Shown in pieces: positions 23,392 through 33,432 of a DNA stretch of 64,000 bases. The notes beneath the pieces are model-generated. The model was given only the letters and a program-made list of their open reading frames with translations. It was not told the origin of the DNA and did no database searches. Made by a program: the position numbers and the translations under genes. How positions within the stretch are numbered: the stretch's first letter is position 1; the number at the start of each line of letters is the position of its first letter. This DNA comes from Phytophthora colocasiae (lineage: Eukaryota > Oomycota > Peronosporomycetes > Peronosporales > Peronosporaceae). The stretch lies in NCBI GenBank assembly GCA_018806915.1, contig JAGKQI010000105.1:2790001-2854000 (forward strand), in the 5' to 3' direction.

Positions 23392-24966
23392 CTAGATGTC
23401 CCAAGTGAGGTTGAGCGAGCGGTCGATCTCTTCGACCTGCTCCTTTGCCGGGAAGCGAGTGTGGTTAATCTCCATCAAACGCTGGACAACCCGGACGACT
23501 TGGCAACTGTAGCCAAACTCGTTGTCGTACCAAACGTAGAGAATGACGTTGTTGCCATCCACGATCGTGGCCTTACCGTCGACGGTACCAGCGGCACGGC
23601 TGCCGATGAAATCCGACGAAGCGACTTCGGCCGAGTTGACGAAGTCGATCTGGTTCTGCAGGGGCGAGTCCAGCGACACCTTTGACATGAATGAGTTGAT
23701 AGACTCCTTGGTGATACCTTCCGCCTTGGTTGGATCCAGTGTCAAGTTCAAGATTGCCAGCGACACGTTTGGCGTGGGGACACGGATAGCATTGGCTGTC
23801 AGCTTGTCCTTGAGCGTGGGGAGACACTTGACAACAGCAGCAGCAGCTCCCGTCTCCGTGATAACCATGTTAAGCACAGCACTGCGTCCACGGCGCTCCT
23901 TCATGTGGTAATTGTCGATCAAGTTCTGGTCATTCGTGAACGAGTGCACTGTTTCAATGTGGCCACCCACGATGCCAAACTTCTTGTCTAGCGCAAAAAG
24001 TGACGGCGCAATGGCGTTGGTCGTGCATGACGCAGCCGAAAAGATGTTGTCGGTCTTCGTGATTGCGTTGTCATTCACTCCAGCCACGATCGTAGGCACG
24101 CTGCCCTTAGCAGGTGCCGTGAGCAGAACCTTAGCCACGCCGGGAGACTTGAGGTGCAGTCCCAGAGCATCAGCATCTCTCCAGCGGCCAGTGTTGTCAA
24201 TGACAATGGCGTTGTTGATGCCGTACTTGGTGTAGTCGCATTTGTCAGGGCCATCCGAGTAGATGATCTGAATGAGGTTGCCATTGGCGATGATGGCATT
24301 GGCCTCTTCATTGAAAGTGATGCTGCCGTGGAACGGGCCGTGCACCGAATCGCGACGCAGCAGACTCGCACGTTTGATGAGGTCCTCCTTGGTGCCCTTG
24401 CGCACCACAATGGCACGCAGCATGAGCTTCACACCAGGGCCGCTCTTCTCAATGAGAAGACGGGCAAGAAGACGACCGATGCGACCAAAGCCGTACAGAA
24501 CCACGTCGCTGGGCGTGAAGGCCGGTGCCGAGGTGAGCGGAGCCATCTGGTTGTTCAACAGCTCACCCAGAACACGCACCTTAGCATCACGAGCTTCGGG
24601 CGTCACCTGAGCTTGCACATCTAGCACTTCCTTCTCCATGAAGACGAAAGTGCGACCCAGATCGATGCGCATGTCACGGGCGTTAGGCGCGTACTGCACC
24701 AACGCGAGCAGCACCACCAACGTCTCAGTGGGCTGCATGGTTTTGCCCACATACTTGCACACAAAGTTGTGCAGCTTGATAATATCAATGCTGTTCTTGT
24801 GCACGAGACCCTTGCCGAAGAGCACGCTCACCACGTTGTTCTCACGATACAGACGACCGATGAGCGGCACCATGAGGTCGGCAGCGTTCTCCTGGGTCTT
24901 CCATTGGTCCAGTTCCTTCTCACGCAGAGCATTGATCTGCTCACTGGTCAGTTGAGACTCCGACAT
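23392..24966 (-). CDS. bacterial-type long glyceraldehyde-3-phosphate dehydrogenase
   Basis: 524 residues from the ATG at 24966. Oxidises and phosphorylates glyceraldehyde-3-phosphate. Residues about 1-130 form an N-terminal helical extension (PLIGRLYRENNVV, KGLVHKNSIDII) typical of the long Gap proteins of gamma-proteobacteria (for example Pseudomonas) and absent from the normal eukaryotic cytosolic enzyme of about 335 residues. Then come the Rossmann motif YGFGRIGR (near 157), RRDSVHGPF, catalytic SAASCTTNAIAP (Cys near 318), HSFTNDQNL, RVPTPNVS and WYDNEFGYSCQVV. No introns. The frame is open upstream by 41 codons from another ATG (25089); that stretch is basic, lacks Asp/Glu and could be a mitochondrial leader or UTR. 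Transfer from bacteria is inference. Confidence 0.93.
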   Translation of the reverse strand: MSESQLTSEQINALREKELDQWKTQENAADLMVPLIGRLYRENNVVSVLFGKGLVHKNSIDIIKLHNFVCKYVGKTMQPTETLVVLLALVQYAPNARDMRIDLGRTFVFMEKEVLDVQAQVTPEARDAKVRVLGELLNNQMAPLTSAPAFTPSDVVLYGFGRIGRLLARLLIEKSGPGVKLMLRAIVVRKGTKEDLIKRASLLRRDSVHGPFHGSITFNEEANAIIANGNLIQIIYSDGPDKCDYTKYGINNAIVIDNTGRWRDADALGLHLKSPGVAKVLLTAPAKGSVPTIVAGVNDNAITKTDNIFSAASCTTNAIAPSLFALDKKFGIVGGHIETVHSFTNDQNLIDNYHMKERRGRSAVLNMVITETGAAAAVVKCLPTLKDKLTANAIRVPTPNVSLAILNLTLDPTKAEGITKESINSFMSKVSLDSPLQNQIDFVNSAEVASSDFIGSRAAGTVDGKATIVDGNNVILYVWYDNEFGYSCQVVRVVQRLMEINHTRFPAKEQVEEIDRSLNLTWDI

Positions 24967-25612
24967 GGTAGAAGTGAGGAGACAGCGGAGACACTTGTGC
25001 GGTACGGCGCAAAATGAGGAATGGCAGTTTTGGTTTGGCCACGCACGTGTGTACCGAAATGATGTAGCCATTTGGCGGTATGTTCTCAAATGATTCCACC
25101 AAAGTGACGCACGCCGACGACAACTTTGAGTTTTAACGTACAGATTTTACGGGACGTAAATGGGTGTTTGACAGCTGTTTTAGGCCAATTACTGTTTGGA
25201 AAAAGGTGTGTATGATCCGAAAAGAGTGATAACTGAAGACAACTTCAACTAGTGACACAATTTGCATTTTGATCAGCGCTCTCCAACCACCCAGCAATGC
25301 GCAACGCAAAGAGAGCTGGTTCCATGATGACACCCGCGCTCTGCCACGTACGAGGCGAGAGTGATTCATCCCATTCACTTCATGGAGGAAACGCAACGTG
25401 TGAGGAGGAGAAAACACTTTGCAACGGGAACGACCTTTTTGGCTTATCGTACTGGATCAAGCATCTATGATACACAGAACTATGGTCATATAGGCGTTGA
25501 TAAATGGTCGCTCTAGCTTACTTTTGCTGTAACGGATGCGTCTGCATTTACTTTGGGTGGGTTTCCGCTATGAAACGATCCGCAGACTCCATCTACAAAC
25601 GACAAAGGGATC
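24967..25612. other. divergent intergenic region between GAPDH and CCDC39
   Basis: About 650 nt that must hold the promoters of both flanking genes, which point away from each other. The possible N-terminal extension of the GAPDH lies in 24967-25089. No other gene is seen. Confidence 0.45.
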
Positions 25613-28600
25613 ATGCCTCAGAGCAATAGCGGTGATAATAGTGAAGATGAAGCGAAAGTGCAGATGGATTTTGAGACTGAAGAGGCCGAGGGCGAAGCTG
25701 AGGGTCTGAAGGTGGAGTTGGTAGACTCTAGTGGCAACAACTGGATGGAGGACAATGCCCAACAAGAAGACCTCGAGAACGACGGACCGCAAAGCGTGGA
25801 TTTGGAGCCGGCTGGCTATAGCTGGAAACGAGCTGATGGAAGACAACGCAGTCAAAGCTCTGACGAAGAGGACGAAGAAGCAGACAATAACAGCGAAGTT
25901 AGCGGTAAAATGGACGAGAGCGCAGTCCGAACACTTCCTACGGGCATTGATGACCTCCCGTTGTTTGCGGATGAGAAGAATCGCGAGCTTCACGCACAGA
26001 TTCGCATCAAGGAGGCTAGATACGAAGCAGCCAAGCGAGAGCTCTCGGAAACTACGTCCCGCGTGGATATCATGACGGAGCACCTGAAAAATGTGCAGCA
26101 GGAGTTACTGCACACCCAAGCTCTGCACGGTGCTAAGCTCAAGGAAGTCGCCAGTGAAGAGCACATGCGGCAGTTGGCTCAGCGTGAAATCGGACGAGTG
26201 GCGCAAGAAGTTAAAGTTCTTGATGCAGAGGCGGCCGAGTTAGAGCGGAAGCTAGCAGGCTTGCAAGGTTCATTGTTCAAAGGCAATGAAGCGATGGACG
26301 CTTTCAAGCTACAGATGAACTGGAACCAGGACGAGATGGAGCAGTGGTCTGTGGCAGCGCGTCAGAAAGAAGAAGATGCGATGGCACTAGAGCGATACCG
26401 TCGAGCCGATGAGGCTCGTATCAAGGAGCTGACGCTTGCGTTGGAGAAGCTCACGCAACAATTGACTCGTGCCAAGCGTGAGGTGGAAGATGAAGCTACC
26501 GAGACGCAAGCGAAGCAAATCGAACTGGACAAGACAGCCGAGGAATTCCGCTCTCTTCACGCTGAACGAGCCAAACTCGTGTCCCAATGGCAATCTACGC
26601 TTGAAGCCATGCGAACTCGTGACGAAGAAATTACACAAGCCAGTGAGCAGTTTGCCCTAGCTCAACGTGGTCTGCAGAGCAAACAAGAGCTACTCAACGA
26701 GCAGAAACGTCGTCTAAAGCAACAGGAGACAGTGAACACCGAGACTGAAGGACAGTTAGCAGGCAAAGAGCGTGCACAGTCCAAGGCACAGCAAGAATTG
26801 CAGCAAACTGGAGCTCGGTTGCAAGCATTTAGAGACCAAGTGGAGCTGCTGAAGAGTGAGCTTTCCAGTGCAGTGGCAGCGCTAAACCAACAACGATCCA
26901 TCAACTCGAACCGTGACGACCGACTTGAGGCCATGAAGCAAGAGCTGGAGGCAGCCAGAGCGCGGTTCAAAGGTACTCGACAGGCTCTGGATCGCTGCCG
27001 TGATTCGACTATGGATGCCGAAGCACTGGCCAAGCAGGCTGAAGCGGATCTGGCTGACATGGAGAACGAAGTCAAGCGCTTGGACAAGGAGATTGGTGTG
27101 CAAAAGGAACAAATGTTCCGCAAAAGTCAGCAGCTATTTGCTTTACGGCAGCAGGAAGCAAGTCTGGTAGCTGAGCTGTCAGGAGCGAAAGCTGCCGCCC
27201 AGAATTTGAGGTCAAAACTGCGATCTCTAGATGCACAGGCCTTGCGACAACAAGAGCTCGTGTACAATGGAGAGTTCCAGATTCAGCAAATGGAGCGCAA
27301 GGTGGCTCGAGCAAGTGGAGAGCGAAGTGCTGATGAAACGAAGGCTCTGCAGGCCCAGATTCAGGTGCTGCAAATGGAGTTAGACCGCGTGAAGGCTGAG
27401 CAAGTCATGCTCACGACGCAATGCAAGAAGCTGGAAGAGGAACGCCGTGCTCAGGAGCGGTCTCGTAAAGCGTTGATCGCGCAACAGCACGAGGTGGACG
27501 CTCAGATTGCTGAGCATGAACTTCAGAATGAAAGCTGTGCGCATGCACTCAAGGCAGCATTGAAGAGCAAGGAGGAGCTGTTGATTCAGCATGATCTACA
27601 AGCTCTTGAAGTTCGTCGTCTTCGGGATCTTCTTCACGCTCGGGCAGATGAGGTTTTGTCACTGGAGAATCGCGACTTCCAGCTTAAGAAAAGTATGGAA
27701 GAGCGGAAGCGCGAGATTGCAGCACACCAGGAGCTCCAACGTGCTGCGAACAAGGCCGTTGAAGATGAACGCCATCGGGTGTCCGTAGAACTCGCTGATC
27801 GGGAGAATCGTGTGCGTAAATTGCAAGCCAAGTTTGAGACGTTGTGCAAGATGGGTGCCTACGCAGACGACGACGATGGCACAGGTGAGGCTGGCAAGGA
27901 GCGCAGTCAAGCTTACTTTGTCATCCGAGCAGCTCAGCGTCGTGAGGAGCTGCAGCGTGAAGGAGACGAACTGGATGACAAGATCCGTGTTGCTGAGAAA
28001 GATGTTCGTGCCTTGAAGAAGACGTTAGCCCACTTGGAAGAGAGAAACTCCGCCTACCGAAAGAGCTTCCACCGTGCTGACCTCGCAGGCGACGACGCTC
28101 AACGTCTAGCTGCTTTAGAAGCACAAGCCAAAATGGCGGAAGATACTTTCTTCAAGAAAAAGAAAGAGTTAGCACGAGTGGAGCTGGATGTGACGAGTGA
28201 GACGCAGCGCCTTCGCGAAGTGGAGACCCAGCGAGACTTCGCTCGTGCCAACTCTACTCAACTCGAAAGTGCGTTATCCCAGGTGGAGCGCGAGGTGCAG
28301 ACGGAGCGAGCAAAGTGGGGGAAAGTTGTGAAAAAGCTCGAGCGTCAGATGCGGGAGCACCGCCAATACGCCGTGAGTGCTGGCGGCTTCGACGACGACG
28401 GGAGTTGGCGAACGAAGGAACAAATCATGCTAGAAGCACTGGAACTGAAGGAGATCAGCGCAAGCTTGCTCTACACATTGGGTCAACTGGCCAACGAGTT
28501 CCCTGAAATTGGAGACCCGCTGCAGATGGCCGTGCGCGAAGTCGGGATGCACATTCCGGCGGTGCCTCCTGGACGAACAGCAGCAGCAAGAGCCGATGGC

Positions 28601-28811
28601 GGTGGACTGCCTCGCCCCATGTCGGCACGCAGTGACAAAAGGTTTGTTTTGCATGTTGCACTCACTGGTAGAATGAACACTAACACGATGGTATGTAAGC
28701 GATCGATCGGTGCGCAGTGTCGGCAGCAACGGCTCGCGGCGGAGCAACGGTAGCAATGGCTCTGGAATACGTGTGGCTGCCCCCATCAGCAAGGTTCGTC
28801 TTGGGTTCTAA
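25613..28811 (+). CDS. CCDC39: CCDC39 (FAP59) axonemal ruler protein
   Basis: CCDC39 pairs with CCDC40 to form the 96-nm ruler that sets inner-arm and radial-spoke spacing in motile axonemes. Two exons, 25613-28641 and 28718-28811 (76-nt intron, gtttgt...gcgcag), 1,040 residues, near the family length. The splice replaces a read-through tail by a Ser/Gly/Asn-rich basic C-terminus, as in other family members. After an acidic N-terminus, nearly the whole protein is coiled coil; segments that I recognise as CCDC39 are EHLKNVQQELLHTQAL, KLQMNWNQDEMEQW, RIKELTLALEKLTQQL, ARADEVLSLENRD and KERSQAYFVIRAAQRREELQ. With CFAP46 this points to a flagellate life stage. It is divergent from GAPDH and convergent with lumazine synthase (114 nt). 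Confidence 0.93.
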
Positions 28812-28925
28812 GCAGGTTACAGTAGAAGATCAGCACCACCGGAATATCTTTCCAAGCAATCAAAGAAGAACGTGTTTGTCACCTCAAGTTTGCTACGCTA
28901 GCTATGTGTCTAACTACATCCTCGC

Positions 28926-29570
28926 TTAGAGCTTCTTGGCAAGTGTAGCAGCGACGAAGCCCAGAGCACCAAGAGTAGCGAGGTGCAACCACGTCGAAGG
29001 TGTGAAGAACGGGCAGTTGCTCAAGCTGTGGTACGGCAGGTGCTCGTGCAGACGCATGGGGCAACCTCCCTTGAGCGTGGACTCGCGAAGACGCGCCATC
29101 TCAATGGCAGTTTGCGCCCATTCAGTGCCGTGGTTGTGGCCCTTGTCCGACAGGCCGGCGCGGTCCTTGGCCTGCTGCTCGTTGAGCACCGTGAGCACGC
29201 CGAAGAGCACAGGCACGCCTGTGTCCAACTGCACGCGCATGATGCCCTGGGACACGGCCTCGCAGATGTACTCGAAGTGCATCGTGTCCCCCTTGATGAG
29301 GGTGCCCACGCAGATGACGGCGTCCAGCTTCTGCGACGCGATAAGGCGACTGGCAGCGTACGGCAGCTCGTAGGCGCCCGATACGTCCGCAATCACAATG
29401 TCGCTCTCGGATACGCCAGCGGCCAACAGCTCCGTCTTGGCGGCCGACACCAGCGAGTTCACTACTTCAGCGTTCCATTTGGCGTGCACGATGGCCACGC
29501 GCAGGCCGGTGCCGTCCGTCTTGCGGCTGCTGAGTGCATTGAGCGCGTGCTGCTTAATAGCTCCAGCCAT
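28926..29570 (-). CDS. RIB4/ribH: 6,7-dimethyl-8-ribityllumazine synthase with C-terminal membrane tail
   Basis: Condenses 5-amino-6-ribitylaminouracil with 3,4-dihydroxy-2-butanone 4-phosphate, the penultimate step of riboflavin synthesis. 214 residues from the ATG at 29570 (MAGAIKQHAL). Core motifs: VAIVHAKWNAEVV, SGAYELPYAA, CVGTLIKGDTMHFEYI (catalytic His near 98), GVPVLFGVLTVLNEQQA, then the KGHNHGTEWAQTAIEMARL helix. The family normally ends about there (150-165 residues); here about 45 more follow, with CPMRLHEHL and a hydrophobic segment (TWLHLATLGALGFVAATL) ending in basic KKL, which looks like a tail anchor. The upstream in-frame 57 codons (from 29741) are read as leader. No intron. 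Confidence 0.94.
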   Translation of the reverse strand: MAGAIKQHALNALSSRKTDGTGLRVAIVHAKWNAEVVNSLVSAAKTELLAAGVSESDIVIADVSGAYELPYAASRLIASQKLDAVICVGTLIKGDTMHFEYICEAVSQGIMRVQLDTGVPVLFGVLTVLNEQQAKDRAGLSDKGHNHGTEWAQTAIEMARLRESTLKGGCPMRLHEHLPYHSLSNCPFFTPSTWLHLATLGALGFVAATLAKKL

Positions 29571-29742
29571 GGTAGTTACTTGTGTGCGGTGGGACGCAGG
29601 TCTTGAAATGGAAAAGGAGTTGCTGTAACTTAGTGTGTCGCACATAATGGACCAATCGCTGCCATGTTGATTGGTAATCAATCTTTTGAAAGCGTTAACC
29701 CAAGCCCCATATGTAAGTAGCTGAAAACCTAACCACAGCATC

Positions 29743-29810
29743 TAACTGATTCAACTAACGTAACTGCAACTGTTGCAGTTAGTTACAGAATCGCCTAACT
29801 GCGCTAACTG
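29743..29810 (+). promoter_or_regulatory. cluster of TAACTG (MYB-type) sites with a palindrome
   Basis: Upstream of the lumazine synthase gene TAACTG occurs at 29743, 29761, 29796 and 29805 and in reverse at 29776-29781. The block 29761-29781 is a perfect inverted repeat (TAACTGCAAC, T, GTTGCAGTTA). TAACTG matches the MYB consensus YAACNG; binding here is inference, and chance repetition is possible. Confidence 0.4.
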
Positions 29811-29983
29811 AGATCTTAACTATTTGTGTACAATTTTTCAAATCGATGCCTCCAATCTTCTGTCCATGTTATTTTGGTCTGCAGATCAAAGCTCCAACTG
29901 ATTCAATACAACACACTATTAAAAAAATGTTAAGTATTAATTTTGGCCCACAGGTAGAATGTAAGCAGCGACACTCGCCAAAT

Positions 29984-30013
29984 CCCCCCCCCCCCCACAC
30001 ACACACACACACA
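29984..30013 (+). repeat. poly-C then (AC)n microsatellite
   Basis: Thirteen C residues directly followed by about eight AC units. It marks the border between the gene island and the transposon-rich half. Confidence 0.9.
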
Positions 30014-30062
30014 GTCACTTCACCCCAAGCTCCCAGATTCTGAGAACCTCGCTATCAGAAGG

Positions 30063-31112
30063 ATGGAAACAATGGCGGCAATTATAAATGCTCCGGACGA
30101 CGATGAACTGGGTCCAGACGGCAGATCTCTCGCTGCGACCGAGCTCTCCACGCAGAACAGTTCCTCCTTCGGCGGCTTCATTCCGACAGCAGCACCACAC
30201 ATCTTCCCACCAGAATATTGTCTTCTCCGGCACTTCACTACATCCGTAGTGCCAACCATTATTCCAGCAGAATGACATACAAGTAGGGCACGACAGCCAA
30301 ACGGAACATGAATCCATGCAATTCGGCGAAATTTTAACTCCACCTCGAACGCCACCACAAGCTTATTCGAACGGTGAGCAAATCAAACCTGACGCTGAAG
30401 TGCCCCCAACGCCCCCCAACATGTTCGCTATGAAACGCCAGCGTCGGCCTGAGTTATGGGACTTCATTCGACTAGTGGTGAAGCCATGTTACGCTAACAT
30501 CCCATACAATGAACTTTTTTCCGAGCATGCTGAGTCTGCATACTGCAAGCATTGCAAAACGACTATCCCTATCAGTAAAGGAGCAACAGCTTCTGTCCGG
30601 GTTCACATGGAAAAAAATCACGCCGAAGTACTGGATGATCTCTTCAAGAAACGATTGATTGCCAAACGCAAACCCGGACTACATCTATCTGGTCAATGTA
30701 CTACGGTTTCTACTGAATCACTTCCGGTGGTTACTATCACACCTGAACAACAAGCAGCCGCAGACAAACTCTTGGCCGTGTGGATAGCTCAGAGTATGCG
30801 TCTATTTACGTTGGTAGAAGACCCTGGATTGGCGGTGTACGTGCAATACATTTGCGAAATCCTAGGGGGTATTCAAATTAAGATTCCAAGCCGCACTAAA
30901 GTTCGAGGTGATATTGTTCAAGTTGCTAAAGAGCTCAGGTCTTCACTGAAAGAGATCATAAAGAAGGAATGCAACAATTATTCGGTGACAACAGATATTT
31001 GGACAAGTCGCCACCCAGACAGCTACATGGCCCTGACATTGCATTACCTGACGCCAGAGTTTCAATTCCGGCTGGTCGCTCGAGGTGAGTCGTTTCCTGG
31101 TCATACGCTTAG
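30063..31112 (+). pseudogene. hAT-type transposase, N-terminal part only
   Basis: The frame 30316-31173 carries a BED-like zinc finger (CKHC...VHMEKNH), then the start of a hAT core (AVYVQYICEILGGIQIKIPSR, YSVTTDIWTSRHPDSYMALTLHYL). A small frame at 30063-30275 just upstream may be the first part, out of frame. At about 31085-31112 the hAT similarity stops and a pogo-like sequence begins, so the catalytic core and dimerisation domain are missing. Confidence 0.7.
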
Positions 31113-32609
31113 CCCTACCTCAAAGAGTTTGGGGACATCAAGTGGACTATCAATCGTTTTTACCCTAAGCTAGCAGATTCTAAATATCACAGTCGTAGAA
31201 CGCTAATCTTGCCATGGGATCGAAAGCGTCACAGTATCGAGGCACTTCACAGCCAGTCAGGCGGCGCAGCAAAGCGGAAGACGCGCGAAAAGGGTCTAGG
31301 AACAGCGCTATCTAAGCAAGAAGAGCTTTCATTAGTTCGATGGGTAAATGAAATGCGTGAAGAAGGCGTTCCAGTTACCTCGACAATGCTGCAAATTCAG
31401 GCCCTTGAAGTTGCAAAAGCCTCAAATAAAACGTTTTAAAGCGTCGTGGAGCTGGCAAAATCACTTCAAGAAACGCCACCGCTTTTCGCTTCGATGCAAG
31501 ACAAGACAAGGCCAAATCCGACCACCAGAACTCGCAAAAATTGCTGAGGACTTCGGAAAAGCTGTCAAGGAAAAAGCTCGAGAAATCGGGGCAACACGCA
31601 TATTTAATGCGGACCAGACTGGTATGAGTTCTATTTTATTGTCAAATCAAGTTGTAACTTGTGGACTAACGTACATGCGCCTGTACCCTAACTATCTGCT
31701 TGCTTTGAAAATCTTCCTAAGAAAACACTGCACAGAACAGGTGTGAAGACTGTATGGGTGCGATGCGCCGGCAAGTCGAAAGACCGTGCGACGGTCATGC
31801 TCCAAGGCGATTCAACAGGCAAAAAGTACCCGCCGTTCGTCGTCTTCAAGGTACGCCCATCTTCGGTGGAGAAACGGCGCGGAGAGAACCACGATACTCG
31901 CCACGGATTTAGCGCCAATATGTGGCGAAAAGACGCTTTGCCTGCGCAGAATGACTTTGATATACAAGTGTACGCAAACGCAAAAGGTGAGTTTTGATGA
32001 AGCTTTTTTTTTTATTATGCTAACTTAGATTATTGATTAAGGCTGGTGGAATAGCTATCTCACGCTTGAGTGGCTTAAGTTTAATTTTGCAGATCGCCCA
32101 CAGCCACGCGAGCCAGTGTTGCTGTTACTCGATGACTTTGCGGGGCACTGGTCCAAGGAAGTCACCGAGTATGCTGACGAGATTGGCGTCACGCTAATGA
32201 AAGTCCCGCCAAATGTTGCATCGGTGTGTCAGCCAGCTGACGCTACCTGGAACGGCCCGCTCAAAGCACGACTGCGAAATCTTTGGACTCATGACCTACG
32301 AGTGCAACTACAAGCCCGTACACCTGGCATTCCTTTCAAGTTGCAGCCCCCAGACCGTAAACATTTGTGCAGCTGGATCAACTATGCGTGGAACAAAACT
32401 ACATCGAAAACCGTGGTGAACGGCTTCAAAAATGCAATCTGCTGCATGGCTCGAGTGGCGAGCAGGTGGGCGAGTTGGTTCAAGTGGAGGATGCAGCAGA
32501 TATTGTGGAAGAAGCCAAACGATCGAAACAGGTCGATGAAGTGCTAGGAGAATTTAGTTTGGACGAAGATTTTGACGATGCCTTCCGAGCTATGGCGCTG
32601 CATGACTAG
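31113..32609 (+). pseudogene. pogo/Tigger-like DDD transposase, frameshifted
   Basis: From about 31113 one frame reads an N-terminal DNA-binding part (FGDIKWTINRFYPKLADSKY, then RKTREKG...LSLVRWVNEMREEGVPVT). A run of four T near 31434 shifts the frame into WQNHFKKRHRFSLR and on to the first catalytic Asp in FNADQTG. Further pieces in other frames: CFENLPKKTLHRTG, VWVRCAGKSKDRATVMLQG, KKYPPFVVFKV, the second Asp in LLLLDDFAGHW and the third in QPADATWNGPLK. An intron of 55 nt at 31987-32041 (gtgagt...ttaag) joins AKG to WWNSYLTLEWLKFNF. Dead by frameshift and by a disrupted segment after QTG (about 31622-31707). Confidence 0.75.
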
Positions 32610-33432
32610 AAATACAATAGCTTTTTCATTGCTTTTTTCCTTGCTGATAATACTACGGTAGTGCAGGCTACATTTCGTGGTGCAAGTTTATTTAGCCGGG
32701 ACATCCCATTTCTTGTCTCTACACGTCTTATCAGGTGTATGCCATGACAAAGGGTAGCCGGTATACGCATGTTAGAGGCTCCAACATACCATATGGTATG
32801 AACCAGCACCTGGACCCCGGTACTCACCGGTATCTAGGATGTAGCCATGTATCAGGTGTTGACGTCAATAGAATCAACTAGTCAAATCAAAGATAAAGAA
32901 CTGCGGGAAATGAAATATTCAAGCGTTCGGTTTATCGCTTGTAGTTGTCGGGGTTGAAGAAAAGAAATGCAATATTGATGGCTGGTTTGCCTTGAGCTTG
33001 AGTTTGTTTTTCTTTGGACGTCTGGGTGGCCGTTTGTCGGACGGTAAAATACAGATAGACACGTTGGTTGAGAAAGCATCTTCAGTTGGTGCAATTCTGG
33101 TACAGCTGGGTAGTAGCTGAGATACTCCTTTGGAATGGAGAAATATTTTGCTGCGAGCGACTTCGTCTTTTTTTCAGTTAATGCTTTCTGCGGGTGTCGT
33201 GGTAGCTGTACGGCAGAGGTCGCAAGCTGGAAATTTCTGATGTCCGTGCCCGTCTGTACGATTCTCAGCAGACTTTCGGACGTCCATGGCCGCCCGAGAT
33301 TCTCGTTCGGATATCCGCAACCGCCCGAGAAAAAATACGGATGATTGTAGTTTAAACCGCGCAGTATAGCTCATTGTGCATTATATTTTTATTAGTCTGT
33401 CACTAGTTTGAACAAGCCACTAGAACATCGTC
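32610..33432. other. non-coding stretch with transposon-end sequence
   Basis: No gene. It holds GC-skewed repeat units (see 33275-33330) and, at 33206-33225, sequence matching in inverted sense 45124-45145, suggesting a deleted DNA-transposon end. Confidence 0.45.
33275..33330 (+). repeat. 31-bp-spaced TTCGGAYRTCY motifs, transposon subterminal type
   Basis: TTCGGACGTCC at 33275 and TTCGGATATCC at 33306, each followed by CCGCCCGAG, 31 bp apart. The same type of array occurs at 44988-45070 beside a transposase remnant. Confidence 0.55.

Noticed and set aside
28869..28935. PTS1 peroxisomal signal at the end of lumazine synthase
   Set aside because: The last three residues KKL are not a standard PTS1, and the hydrophobic segment before them fits a membrane tail better.
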